A stretch of DNA of 64,000 bases from Sneathiella chinensis. GTDB taxonomy: Bacteria > Pseudomonadota > Alphaproteobacteria > Sneathiellales > Sneathiellaceae. The stretch spans positions 1,302,001 through 1,366,000 of the forward strand of contig NZ_VNWN01000002.1 in the NCBI RefSeq assembly GCF_012720115.1. Reading direction: 5' to 3'. Of this stretch, positions 1-8,825 are shown in pieces. Below the pieces are notes generated by a model. That model saw only the letters and a list, made by a program, of their open reading frames with translations, was not told the origin of the DNA and did not search any database. The translations under genes were made by a program, and so were the position numbers. Each line of letters starts with the position of its first letter. Positions within the stretch are counted from its first letter, which is position 1.

Positions 1-313
<313 letters not shown>

Positions 314-365
314 CACTTTCTCCGCAGAAAGCTCTTCTTCGTACCGAGGTCAGGTGCCTGTTGCG

Positions 366-746
366 TTATGCGGTGGGGGGTGTGTATATGGCGAAGCTGC
401 CATTAGCCTTGGCCACCAGTTTGCCGCCTGCCTGTATTTCCGATTCAATATTGGCAATGGATCGTCCCCGATTGACAATGCGGGAGTGGCAGGTCACTTC
501 CCCTTCCAGAACGGGGCGGAAATAATTGATTTTGATTTCAATCGTTGCGCAGATTTGTCCGTCCGGTAGGGTCGGGTAGAGGGCGCTTCCCATGCCGGTA
601 TCCGCCATTGTAAACAGAACCCCACCGTGAACAACCTTATGTGGGTTGAAATGAGCCTCTGTCAGGCGCAGTTTGCAAAGGCTTTCTCCCGGATTGGCGG
701 GGATGAATTCAAGGCCCACCTGATCGGAAAACGGGTTAAATGACAT
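366..746 (-). CDS. PaaI-type hotdog thioesterase
   Basis: This 126-residue protein has a single hotdog fold and probably hydrolyses an acyl- or aryl-CoA thioester in the cytoplasm. The diagnostic stretch is HGGVLFTMADTGMGSAL, where HGG and the following Asp form the catalytic pattern of PaaI-like enzymes; a strand with TIEIKINYFRP follows. The start is placed at the ATG of MSFNPFSDQ because AAGGAG sits just upstream. A longer in-frame extension to 827 lacks such a site and looks like untranslated leader. It is transcribed toward rnpB and away from the antiporter gene. The substrate cannot be read from the sequence. Family assignment is firm, specific function unknown. Confidence 0.85.
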   Translation of the reverse strand: MSFNPFSDQVGLEFIPANPGESLCKLRLTEAHFNPHKVVHGGVLFTMADTGMGSALYPTLPDGQICATIEIKINYFRPVLEGEVTCHSRIVNRGRSIANIESEIQAGGKLVAKANGSFAIYTPPTA

Positions 747-908
747 TGTTTTTCTCCTTTTTGTTGCCAAGTCTGCCCGAAATTTCAGGCGTTTCAAGGC
801 TGAATATGGCGAAAAGGTTAAATTCATCCGCCATCCGATCCGGGGTTGTGGACAAATGGGATTGGGGCGCGTATCACTTTCCTAATGCATCAGAAAGGAT
901 GAACCGGC

Positions 909-2765
909 GTGTATGTCATTGGAAAAAATATTGTTCTTCAAATGATCCTGTGGGTGGGCCTGACAGGAAACGCCGCTGCTGCCGGGGGGGAATTGCCACC
1001 GCTGGTGTATGATATCGGTGTCAGCCTGTTCGCGGCCAGTATTCTCGCCATCCTTTTTGTGAAGATCAAAATTCCCAGTATCGCAGCCTTTCTGCTTGCC
1101 GGTATTCTGGTCGGCCCCGTTGGTTTTGGCCTGATTACGGAGCCGGATAATATTGATACCATCGCCGAGTTGGGCTTTTTGCTGCTTTTGTTCATGATCG
1201 GGCTGGAAATCGATATCCGCAAGACCTTCAAGAGCGGGCGGATGATCGTGATTTCCGGGATCCTGCAATATCCGCTCAGCGTTCTGTTCGGGTTTGCCTT
1301 TGTAAAGCTGTTGGTCTGGGGGGGATTGACCGTCACCCTGACCGGCCCGTTTGATGCCCTGTATTTCGGGATTTTCATTGCCGGCTCCTCGACCCTGTTG
1401 GTGATCAATCTTTTCCAGCAGAATTATGAACTGGATACGGAGCCGGGCCGGATCGCGCTGGGCATTTTGGTGTTTCAGGATATCTGGGCGATCATTGTGA
1501 TCGTGATCCAGCCGAACTTCCAGTCGCCCGAAGTGCTGCCGATCTTTATCTCAATCGCCGGAATTATCGTGCTGTCCGCGATTTCCTACGGACTGGCAAA
1601 GCATCTGGTAGTCCATGCGTTCCGCTGGCTGTCGAAAGAGCCGCAACTGGTCTTTGTGGGGGCCATTGGCTGGTGTTTCAGCATCGTCTTTATCGGCAGT
1701 AGTCTCGATTATCTGGGCAGCATGGTTTTCGATTTTCCGACGCCCCTGTCCGTAGGGTCGGGGATGAGTGCCCTGATTGCCGGGATGACCATTGCGACCC
1801 TGCCATATAGCCGCGAAATCGTGGGCAAGGTCGGCGTGGTGCGGGACTTCTTCATCATCCTGTTCTTTGTCGGGCTTGGCATGAGTATTCCGCCCGTAAC
1901 CGATTTCAGCGTCATCAAGATCGCGGTTGTTCTGGCCTTTATTGCCCTGCTGACCCGGCAGTTGATCTTTTTCCCGCTGTTTTACTTCACCGGGGGGGAT
2001 CAGCGCCATTCACAGGTGGCGTCCATCCGTCTTGCCCAGATTTCCGAATTTGGTCTGGTGATCGCCTATCTGGGGGCGCAGAAGGGGCATTTGTCGGTCG
2101 AATTTTCAAGCGCCATCATTTTCGCCTTTGTGATTACCGCCCTGTTGACGCAGCCCCTGTATCGACATGCCTATAAAATTCATGCCCGCATGGCGCCGTG
2201 GTTGCAACGGCTGGGCTTTCGGGAGCCGTCCGCGCAAGGAGATGAGCGCGAAGGGACCTATGATATCGTGTTGCTGGGCTTCCATCGGGTGGCGTCGTCG
2301 CTGCTGCATGAGATTGCCATCAACCGGCCGGAAATCCTGCCGCGGGTTCTGGTGATTGATTTCAATGTCCAACTGCATCCGGCCATTCGCAAGACCGGTG
2401 TTACGGTGCGGTATGGGGATTTGTCCAATGAGGAAACGCTGCTGCATGCCGGTATTTCCAACGCCAAGATCATTATCGCCACCATTCCCGATGACATCCT
2501 GCGGGGAACCTCAAACCTGAAACTGGTGCAGACGGTGAAAAGGCTGAACACGGAGGCAATCGTGATCGCCAATGCGGAAAACCCCGCGACAGCGCGCGAG
2601 ATTTACAGTTCCGGGGCGGATTATGTCTATATGGGGCGGGTCAGTACGGCGCGGGCGCTGGATGAACTGGTGGGGCAGGCCCTTGAGGGGGCTCTGCAGG
2701 ACTTCCGCAAGGAACAGGAAGAAGTGCATGGTCATCACCATGACCGAAAGGAAATCCTGAGCTAA
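909..2765 (+). CDS. CPA2 monovalent cation:proton antiporter with TrkA-N domain
   Basis: This 618-residue inner-membrane protein has the Kef/CPA2 architecture. Roughly residues 35-430 hold about 12 hydrophobic helices, including the conserved GFLLLLFMIGLEID segment. Residues 450-590 form a cytoplasmic TrkA-N/RCK-like domain (YDIVLLGFHRVASSLL, VRYGDLSNEETL, RVSTARALDELV). It probably exchanges K+ or Na+ for H+ and supports pH or osmotic homeostasis. The nucleotide-binding loop reads GFHRVAS rather than a clean GxGxxG, so NAD(H) control may be altered. The GTG at 909 follows AAAGGA; an internal ATG at 942 is the alternative start. No KefF/KefG-like partner is adjacent, so glutathione gating is not supported. 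Confidence 0.85.
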   Translation: MYVIGKNIVLQMILWVGLTGNAAAAGGELPPLVYDIGVSLFAASILAILFVKIKIPSIAAFLLAGILVGPVGFGLITEPDNIDTIAELGFLLLLFMIGLEIDIRKTFKSGRMIVISGILQYPLSVLFGFAFVKLLVWGGLTVTLTGPFDALYFGIFIAGSSTLLVINLFQQNYELDTEPGRIALGILVFQDIWAIIVIVIQPNFQSPEVLPIFISIAGIIVLSAISYGLAKHLVVHAFRWLSKEPQLVFVGAIGWCFSIVFIGSSLDYLGSMVFDFPTPLSVGSGMSALIAGMTIATLPYSREIVGKVGVVRDFFIILFFVGLGMSIPPVTDFSVIKIAVVLAFIALLTRQLIFFPLFYFTGGDQRHSQVASIRLAQISEFGLVIAYLGAQKGHLSVEFSSAIIFAFVITALLTQPLYRHAYKIHARMAPWLQRLGFREPSAQGDEREGTYDIVLLGFHRVASSLLHEIAINRPEILPRVLVIDFNVQLHPAIRKTGVTVRYGDLSNEETLLHAGISNAKIIIATIPDDILRGTSNLKLVQTVKRLNTEAIVIANAENPATAREIYSSGADYVYMGRVSTARALDELVGQALEGALQDFRKEQEEVHGHHHDRKEILS

Positions 2766-2818
2766 ACCTTAGGCCCGGGATCGTGCGAGCGCGGTCTTGC
2801 AGGTGGGGCCGGGAAAGG

Positions 2819-2851
2819 CGGCAGCCGAAGCATATCGGCTGCCGGGTCTGT
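2819..2851. terminator. Hairpin between antiporter and dps
   Basis: Arms GGCAGCCGA (2820-2828) and TCGGCTGCC (2835-2843) form a perfect 9-bp stem with a 6-nt loop. GGGTCTGTTTATA follows on the plus strand. It lies between the convergent antiporter and dps genes and probably ends transcription from one or both. The U-tract is weak, so efficiency is uncertain. Confidence 0.6.
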
Positions 2852-3319
2852 TTATACGAGAGAGCGCAGCATCCAGGCTGTTTTTTCATGAATGCGCATC
2901 CGGTCAGAGACAAGCGCAGCCGTTGACTCGTCATCCGCGCCTTGCGCGACGGACAGGACCTTGCGGCATGTCTTGACAACCTGTTCGTGGCCCTGTGTCA
3001 GGATTTTGATCATGTCGGTTGCAGCCGGAACGCCTTCCGCTTCCTTGATGGAGCTAAGCTCGTTGAATGCCTTGTAGGTGCCGGGGGCAGCAACGCCCAG
3101 TGTGCGAATGCGTTCGGCAATTTCGTCCACGGCGGTGGCAAGCTCGGTGTAATGCTCTTCAAACATCAGGTGCAATTCACGGAACTGCGGCCCGGTCACG
3201 TTCCAGTGAAAGTTATGGGTCTGAAGATAAAGGGTGTAGGAATCCGCAAGCAGGTTCTTGAGGCCTTCCGCAATGGTTTTCATGTCATCTGATCCGATGC
3301 CGATATCGATGCTGCTCAT
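2852..3319 (-). CDS. dps: Dps-family ferritin-like DNA-protection protein
   Basis: This 155-residue four-helix-bundle protein belongs to the Dps/miniferritin family. Such proteins assemble into dodecamers that oxidise Fe2+ with H2O2, store the mineral and can coat DNA in starved or stressed cells. The ferroxidase-centre signature is visible as [23 protein letters not shown] near residues 35-60 (shown by its His, Asp/Glu and Trp positions). The length is normal. The N-terminus has few lysines, so DNA binding may be weak. AAGGAG lies 6-7 bases before the ATG. The gene is divergent from mraZ, and its promoter must lie in the 3320-3757 region. Confidence 0.93.
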   Translation of the reverse strand: MSSIDIGIGSDDMKTIAEGLKNLLADSYTLYLQTHNFHWNVTGPQFRELHLMFEEHYTELATAVDEIAERIRTLGVAAPGTYKAFNELSSIKEAEGVPAATDMIKILTQGHEQVVKTCRKVLSVAQGADDESTAALVSDRMRIHEKTAWMLRSLV

Positions 3320-3757
3320 GATCTTTTCTCCTTTGAGTTGGTTGTTCCGCGCATGCCCTGCTCGAAATTGGAAGCATTAAAATATCTACTCTTTCCCGTT
3401 TGTCTTTTAAAGGGGCGGCATCAAAAAAGTGGTCCCGGCTCTTATCCTTGTGGCGACGGGGGTTTTCATCTTCGTTTTTTTAAAAAGAACAAATCAAGAA
3501 CAAAGTAAAGGAGAAGGGGTTCAGGGGCGGTCTTTTCGACGGGAAATAGCCGAAAATAATGGTTAAGAAATCATGAAGAATAGAGGGTTGTTTTTCTATT
3601 AGGGACTACTTCAAAACCAAGGAAATCAGCTGTTTTTCCATTGACTCCCATAGAATTCCATGATATCCCAGAATATCCCATTTTTCTCCGGAGATAGCCA
3701 AAATCGGCTCCGGTTGGAGGGGGTGGGGATGACCATTTCTAGGGGGTTCGGGCTTTT
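3320..3757. promoter_or_regulatory. Divergent dps / mraZ intergenic region
   Basis: This 438-bp gene-free region separates dps from mraZ. It is AT-rich relative to its neighbours and carries the MraZ repeat array (separate entry) about 80-120 bp before mraZ. A TTGACT at 3641-3646 could serve as a -35 element embedded in the array, but the matching -10 is poor. Short ORFs here do not look like genes. No structured RNA was recognised. Confidence 0.6.
3636..3680 (-). promoter_or_regulatory. MraZ operator: five TGGGA-like repeats in 10-bp register
   Basis: On the minus strand TGGGA occurs at 3676-3680, 3666-3670 and 3646-3650, and TGGAA at 3656-3660 and 3636-3640. All five are exactly 10 bp apart, with 5-bp spacers. 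MraZ is known in Escherichia coli to bind TGGGN direct repeats separated by 5 nt upstream of its own gene. The array is therefore a strong candidate autoregulatory operator controlling the whole dcw transcript. Five repeats with exact helical phasing is more than the usual three or four. Confidence 0.85.
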
Positions 3758-4213
3758 ATGGCTCTGTTTCTGTCAAAATTTGAAAACAAGGTGGACAAGA
3801 AGGGACGGGTCTCGGTACCGGCGCGCTTTCGGTCTGTCCTGGCAGAAAAGGGGTATGGGTCCGTCGTTCTGTTTCCGACTGTTGAAGGTGATGCCATCAA
3901 TGCGTGTGGTATGGATGTGATGGAAGGGCTGCTGGAGCGTATCGGCGGCTTTGATCCTTTTTCCGAAGAACGGGATTCCGATGCGGATGTTCTGATGGCC
4001 GAGGCGGTCGAGCTTCCCATTGATGGGGATGGTCGGATCATGATCCCCCAGGAATTGCTGGATCAGGCCGGTATTGACGGGGCCTGTCTTTTTGCCGGGC
4101 GTGGCGACAGTTTTCAGATCTGGCGCCCCGAGGCTTTCGAGGAGCGGATGAAGCAGGCCAAGGAACGGGCGCGGGCGAAGCGGGCCCGGTCTGTCAAGGT
4201 GGGGGCAGAGTGA
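3758..4213 (+). CDS. mraZ: MraZ, transcriptional regulator of the dcw cluster
   Basis: This 151-residue protein contains two AbrB-like/MraZ half-domains. The first is FENKVDKKGRVSVPARFR (residues 8-25) and the second is IDGDGRIMIPQELL near 88-101; the DxxGR motif is intact in both. MraZ forms ring-like oligomers that bind repeat operators and repress or tune the division and cell-wall operon. It is the first gene of the dcw cluster here, with its likely operator 80 bp upstream. The C-terminus is a basic tail (KERARAKRARSVK). The rsmH start overlaps its stop codon, so the two are translationally coupled. Confidence 0.96.
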   Translation: MALFLSKFENKVDKKGRVSVPARFRSVLAEKGYGSVVLFPTVEGDAINACGMDVMEGLLERIGGFDPFSEERDSDADVLMAEAVELPIDGDGRIMIPQELLDQAGIDGACLFAGRGDSFQIWRPEAFEERMKQAKERARAKRARSVKVGAE

Positions 4214-5169
4214 TGGCAGTTGACAAGCCTCATGTCTCGGTCCTGCTGGCGGAAGTTCTGGATGTTCTTGCCCCGCAGGCAGGTGAAATTTTTGTGGATG
4301 GGACCTTCGGGGCCGGTGGGTATAGTCGGGCCTTGCTGGAAGCTGCGGATTGCCGGGTGTATGGCATTGATCGCGATCCGCGGGCCATTGCGTTCGGGCG
4401 TGAGATGGAAAAGGAATTCCCCGGTCGCCTGAAGGTGCTTGAAGGGTGCTATGCGGACATGGAGGGTCTGCTGGCGGCTGAGGGTGTTTCCCATGTGGAT
4501 GGGGTGACGCTGGATATCGGTGTTTCCTCCATGCAGATTGACGAGGCGGACAGGGGGTTTTCGTTCATGCAGGACGGGCCGCTTGATATGCGCATGTCCG
4601 GCAGCGGGCCAACGGCGGCGGATGTGGTCAATGAAGAGGGTGAGGTTGAGCTTGCCCGGATTATCTTTGAATATGGCGAGGAGCGCCGGTCCCGTGCCGT
4701 TGCGCGCGCCATTGTCGAAAGGCGGTCGGTAAAGCCTTTCACGCGTACCCTTGAGTTGGCGGAAGTGGTGGCGTCGGTTGTTCGGACAAATGGTAAGGGT
4801 ATCCATCCGGCGACGCGTACATTTCAGGCGTTGCGTATCTTTGTAAATGATGAGTTGGGACAGTTGACGGCGGGGTTGGCCGCGTCCGAACGGTTGCTTT
4901 CTCCCGGTGGCCGTTTGGCAGTTGTATCATTTCACAGTCTTGAAGACCGGCGCGTAAAGAATTTCCTGTCCAAAAGGTCGGCGGCGCGCGCCAATCCATC
5001 CCGTCATGTTCCTCTGGTTGAAGATCAGAAACCGGCTTCCTTCTCGCTGCTCAAGCGGGGGGCGATCAAGGCACGTGAGGATGAGATTGCGATCAATCCG
5101 CGGTCCCGTTCGGCGCGTCTGCGCGGCGGTATCCGAACCGATGCCCCGGCATGGGAGGAAGCGGAATGA
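4213..5169 (+). CDS. rsmH: 16S rRNA (cytosine1402-N4)-methyltransferase RsmH
   Basis: RsmH (MraW) uses SAM to N4-methylate C1402 in the ribosomal P-site. The SAM-binding motif FVDGTFGAGGYSRALLE and the later IDRDPRAIAFG and LDIGVSSMQIDEADRGFSF stretches are typical, as is the conserved GPLDMRM. The C-terminus GRLAVVSFHSLEDRRVK is also diagnostic. The ATG at 4213 shares one base with the mraZ stop (TGATG); a GTG at 4210 is an alternative. The protein has about 318 residues, normal for the family. It overlaps ftsL by 4 bp, so it is part of the coupled dcw operon. Confidence 0.96.
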   Translation: MAVDKPHVSVLLAEVLDVLAPQAGEIFVDGTFGAGGYSRALLEAADCRVYGIDRDPRAIAFGREMEKEFPGRLKVLEGCYADMEGLLAAEGVSHVDGVTLDIGVSSMQIDEADRGFSFMQDGPLDMRMSGSGPTAADVVNEEGEVELARIIFEYGEERRSRAVARAIVERRSVKPFTRTLELAEVVASVVRTNGKGIHPATRTFQALRIFVNDELGQLTAGLAASERLLSPGGRLAVVSFHSLEDRRVKNFLSKRSAARANPSRHVPLVEDQKPASFSLLKRGAIKAREDEIAINPRSRSARLRGGIRTDAPAWEEAE

Positions 5170-5585
5170 GGTGGAACCTGACGGTCTTCTTTCTGGCCCT
5201 GTTCGCCTGTGTTTCCTATGGTCTTTACCAGTTGTCCTACGAGGTTCAGCAGCTTGAGGATGATCTGGCCGGTTTGCGGCGCGGTATTGAGAATAATCAC
5301 GAGGCGGTGAAGGTATTGGAGGCCGAGTGGGCCTACCAGAACCGTCCGGATGTGCTGCAGGCGCTGGCAGCCCGGCACTTGCCGCTTCTGCTGATTGCGC
5401 CCTATCAGGTGGCAGCCCTTGATGACATTCCGGTTCGCGGCGCTGGCGGCGGGGCCCCTGAAATGCGTGTTCCTGTCCCAAGGTCTCGACCGGGCCGGGG
5501 TCTTCGGGATCGGCAGGCGCCGCCCGGTAGTCTCCATCTGGCTTCATTCTCGCATGGCACTGAAAGAGATGAGGGCGTGCAGTGA
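5166..5585 (+). CDS. ftsL: Cell division protein FtsL
   Basis: This 139-residue bitopic membrane protein has a single N-terminal helix (NLTVFFLALFACVSYGLYQL) followed by a short coiled coil with leucine spacing (VQQLEDDLAGLRRGI). The conserved alphaproteobacterial block LEAEWAYQNRPDVLQALA follows. FtsL joins FtsB and FtsQ in the divisome and activates the FtsW/FtsI septal synthase. The start is the ATG in an ATGA overlap with the rsmH stop. The C-terminal part is low-complexity and poorly conserved. The gene ends in a GTGA overlap with ftsI. Confidence 0.88.
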   Translation: MRWNLTVFFLALFACVSYGLYQLSYEVQQLEDDLAGLRRGIENNHEAVKVLEAEWAYQNRPDVLQALAARHLPLLLIAPYQVAALDDIPVRGAGGGAPEMRVPVPRSRPGRGLRDRQAPPGSLHLASFSHGTERDEGVQ

Positions 5586-7381
5586 CAGGGTGGAGCGGAC
5601 AGAAAAGTGGTCAGGTGGACAGCGGGCTTGCAAATGGCAGGGTCGCTGTTTCGCAGTTTCGGGTGAAAGGCTCTGCCATCAAGCTTGAAGGGGTGGGCAA
5701 GGAAACCCTGGAGCAGGGCCGCAACCGGTTGGTGGTCGCGGGTGTCCTGTTTGCTTTCTGTTTCGTGGTTCTGGCGGGCCGTCTTGTTGGCTTGGCGCTG
5801 AGCGGTGACGGGTCCGTGGAAACATCGGGCGAGCATCTTCAGGCCTCCCGTCCGGCTTTGGAAAAAGACGTGGGTAGCCGCGGCGGAATTTATGATCGCA
5901 ACGGGCAGCTGCTGGCCGTGACGCTGGATACGGTTTCCCTGTTTGCGGACCCGCGCAAGGTGCCGGATGCGGACGCTGCGGCGAAGAAAATAGTCCGGGT
6001 TCTGCCGGACCTGAGCGAGGCAACAGTGCGTTCGCTTCTGTCCGGTGACCGCAGTTTCGTCTGGTTGAAGCGGCACCTGACGCCGAAGCAACAGTATGAC
6101 GTGAATGCGCTGGGTATTCCCGGCTTGTTTTTCCGCGACGAGGAGCGGCGCTTCTATCCGTTCGGGCCGCTGATTTCCCATATCACCGGCTATACGGATG
6201 TGGACAATAACGGGATCGCCGGCGTCGAGAAATACTTCGATGACCAGCTTTCCGGGCGGGACCGCGGGCAGGCGGAGCCTGTGGCCCTGTCGCTTGATGT
6301 GCGGGTCCAGCATGCCCTGCGCGATGAATTGTCCCGCTATATGTCAATTTTTCAGGCGATTGGCGCATCCGGCATGGTGATGGATGTGAAAACCGGTGAA
6401 ATTCTGGGGATGGTTTCCCTGCCGGATTTCGATCCCAACCGGCCGTCTGATTTTTCCAGTGACAGCAAGTTCAATAAGGCGACCCTTGGTGTGTATGAAA
6501 TGGGGTCAACCTTCAAGGTCTTTACCACGGCCATGGCGCTGGACATGCGATCTGTTGCCCTCAGCGACGGGTATGACGCGACGGAGCCGATCCGCATTGC
6601 CGGGTTCCGTATCCGCGATGACCACCCGAAAAAACGGTGGCTGTCCGTGCCGGAAATCTTTATGTATTCGTCCAATATCGGAACCGCCAAGATGGCCGAT
6701 GCCATTGGCCCGAAAAAGCACAAGGCCTTTCTGGCAAAGCTGGGCCTGTTGGAGCGTCCGGCCATTGAATTGCCTGAGGTCGGCGCCCCAATTTTGCCAC
6801 CGCGGTGGAATACGCTGGAAACCATGACGATTTCCTTCGGTCACGGTCTGTCGGTCAGTCCCTTGCAGCTGAGCACCGCAGTCGGGTCGATGGTCAATGG
6901 CGGAGTATATGTGAACCCGACGATTTTGAAGAAGACCGGCGAGACCGAAGTTGAAGGCAAGCGCGTTATCAGTACCAAAACATCCGGCGTTGTGCGCCGT
7001 CTGATGCGTCTTGTGGTGGACAAGGGAACCGGGCGCAAGGCTGCCGCCGAGGGATATCTGGTGGGCGGTAAGACCGGTACGGCGGAAAAGGCCGTAAACG
7101 GACGCTACAAGCGCAATGCCCTGATTACCTCCTTCGTCAGTGCCTTCCCCATGGATAACCCGCGCTATGTGGTTTTTGCCATGCTGGACGAGCCGAAAGG
7201 CAACGCCTCGACCCACGGGTTCCGGAGCGCCGGTTGGACCACAGCCCCTATTGTCAGCCGTCTGGTGTCCCGTATCGGTCCCATTCTGGGCATTGCCCCG
7301 AAGGATGAGCAGAGCGAGTCTGTACAGAAGGCCTTGCATATTCCCGTGTATTCGAGGGAGAAGAATGTTGCGTCTTTCTGA
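5582..7381 (+). CDS. ftsI: Septal peptidoglycan transpeptidase FtsI (PBP3)
   Basis: This 599-residue class B penicillin-binding protein crosslinks peptidoglycan at the division septum. A transmembrane helix (about residues 48-72, VVAGVLFAFCFVVLAGRL) is followed by a pedestal domain beginning RGGIYDRNGQLLA. The transpeptidase motifs are SxxK in MGSTFKVF, SxN in YSSNIGTAK, and KTG in GGKTGTAEK. The GTG start overlaps ftsL by 4 bp. The 3' end overlaps murE by 17 bp. It acts with FtsW, encoded further along the cluster. The basic and polar N-terminal cytoplasmic tail (about 45 residues) is longer than in E. coli. Confidence 0.96.
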   Translation: MTGWSGQKSGQVDSGLANGRVAVSQFRVKGSAIKLEGVGKETLEQGRNRLVVAGVLFAFCFVVLAGRLVGLALSGDGSVETSGEHLQASRPALEKDVGSRGGIYDRNGQLLAVTLDTVSLFADPRKVPDADAAAKKIVRVLPDLSEATVRSLLSGDRSFVWLKRHLTPKQQYDVNALGIPGLFFRDEERRFYPFGPLISHITGYTDVDNNGIAGVEKYFDDQLSGRDRGQAEPVALSLDVRVQHALRDELSRYMSIFQAIGASGMVMDVKTGEILGMVSLPDFDPNRPSDFSSDSKFNKATLGVYEMGSTFKVFTTAMALDMRSVALSDGYDATEPIRIAGFRIRDDHPKKRWLSVPEIFMYSSNIGTAKMADAIGPKKHKAFLAKLGLLERPAIELPEVGAPILPPRWNTLETMTISFGHGLSVSPLQLSTAVGSMVNGGVYVNPTILKKTGETEVEGKRVISTKTSGVVRRLMRLVVDKGTGRKAAAEGYLVGGKTGTAEKAVNGRYKRNALITSFVSAFPMDNPRYVVFAMLDEPKGNASTHGFRSAGWTTAPIVSRLVSRIGPILGIAPKDEQSESVQKALHIPVYSREKNVASF

Positions 7382-8825
7382 TTTGACAGGACGGGAATTC
7401 GCCGGAGATAACCCGGAAGTCACAGGTCTGACCGCCGATAGCCGGGACGTAAAACCGGGCTTCATTTTTGCGGCTTTGCCGGGAACACTGACCGATGGGC
7501 GCAAGTTCATTGACGCCGCCCTTGAAAAAGGGGCGGTGGCCGTGATTGCAGACAACACACCCCTGCCTGCCGCATTGGCGGTACCCTGCCTGCAGGTAGA
7601 GGATCCCCGTCTCGAACTGGCAACCCTGTCGGCCCGGTTTTTCGGACGCCAGCCCGAGGTCATCGTGGCGGTGACAGGTACCAACGGTAAAACCTCCGTC
7701 GCGCATTTTACCCGGTCCCTGTGGCAGAATATGGGGCTTGAGGCGGCCAGCCTTGGGACCCTCGGGATTGTCACACGTCAGGGAACCGAGGATCTGGGAT
7801 ATACAACGCCCGAGCCGGTTCTGCTGCATCGCTGTCTTGCGGATATGGCGACGTCTGGCATTACCCATGTGGCGATTGAGGCGTCCAGCCATGGTCTGGA
7901 CCAGCGGCGCCTTGATGCGGTCGAGGTTTGTGCGGGCGGTTTTACCAACCTGACGCGGGATCATCTGGATTATCACGCCACCGGCGATGTCTATCTTGAG
8001 GCCAAGCTGGGCTTGGTCAAGCGGGTGGTGAAACCCGGCGGTACAGCGGTTTTGAATGCTGATTCCGATGCCTTTGGCGCCTTTGCGGAAGCTGCCCGAA
8101 AGCGGGACCTGAAAGTTCTGACCTATGGCCGGGGGGAGTGCGATTTCCGCATTCTGGGGCTGGAAACCCGTCCGTCAGGGCAGATCATCGATGTTTCCCT
8201 TTTTGGCAAGCCACATGCCATTGCCCTTCCGCTGGTTGGGGAGTTTCAGGCCTATAACGCCCTTTGTGCGCTTGGATTGGTGGTCACGGCGGGCGGCGAT
8301 CTGGAGGCGGCGGTCAAGGCACTGGAAGCTGTGGAAAATGTTCCCGGCCGGATGGAGCATATTGCCTCTCTCGCCAATGGGGCGGCGGCCTATGTGGATT
8401 ATGCCCATACACCGGATGCCCTTGAAACGGTGCTGGTGGCTTTGCGCCCCCACACGGCAGGCCGGATCATTGCCGTAATTGGTTGCGGCGGGAACCGGGA
8501 TACGGGCAAGCGCCCGCAAATGGGGCAAATCGCCGCCGATCATGCGGACCATGTGATTGTTACCGACGACAACCCCCGGAACGAAGACCCGGCCCTGATC
8601 CGTCAGGCCATCATGGCCGCCTGCCCGGATGCAACGGAAATCGGCGATCGCAAGGAAGCCATTCACGCGGCCCTGTCAATGGCAGGCCCCGGCGATATTG
8701 TTTTGGTCGCAGGCAAAGGGCACGAGACCGGGCAAGTCGTCGGGGGCCGTACCATTCCGTTCGATGACCGTCAGGTGGTTGCTGACAGAGTTGCCGTAAT
8801 GACCGGGGAGGGCAGCCATGACTGA
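7365..8825 (+). CDS. murE: UDP-MurNAc-L-Ala-D-Glu:meso-DAP ligase MurE
   Basis: MurE adds meso-diaminopimelate to UDP-MurNAc-L-Ala-D-Glu in the cytoplasm, using ATP. The P-loop is VTGTNGKTSVAHF; LTRDHLDYH and ATPase-related motifs follow. The substrate-selecting motif DNPRNEDP is present, which indicates meso-DAP rather than lysine. The start is the ATG of MLRLSDLTGREF, preceded by GAGGGAGA; the longer upstream frame runs through ftsI and is not real. At 486 residues the size is normal. It overlaps ftsI by 17 bp and murF by 8 bp. Confidence 0.96.
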   Translation: MLRLSDLTGREFAGDNPEVTGLTADSRDVKPGFIFAALPGTLTDGRKFIDAALEKGAVAVIADNTPLPAALAVPCLQVEDPRLELATLSARFFGRQPEVIVAVTGTNGKTSVAHFTRSLWQNMGLEAASLGTLGIVTRQGTEDLGYTTPEPVLLHRCLADMATSGITHVAIEASSHGLDQRRLDAVEVCAGGFTNLTRDHLDYHATGDVYLEAKLGLVKRVVKPGGTAVLNADSDAFGAFAEAARKRDLKVLTYGRGECDFRILGLETRPSGQIIDVSLFGKPHAIALPLVGEFQAYNALCALGLVVTAGGDLEAAVKALEAVENVPGRMEHIASLANGAAAYVDYAHTPDALETVLVALRPHTAGRIIAVIGCGGNRDTGKRPQMGQIAADHADHVIVTDDNPRNEDPALIRQAIMAACPDATEIGDRKEAIHAALSMAGPGDIVLVAGKGHETGQVVGGRTIPFDDRQVVADRVAVMTGEGSHD

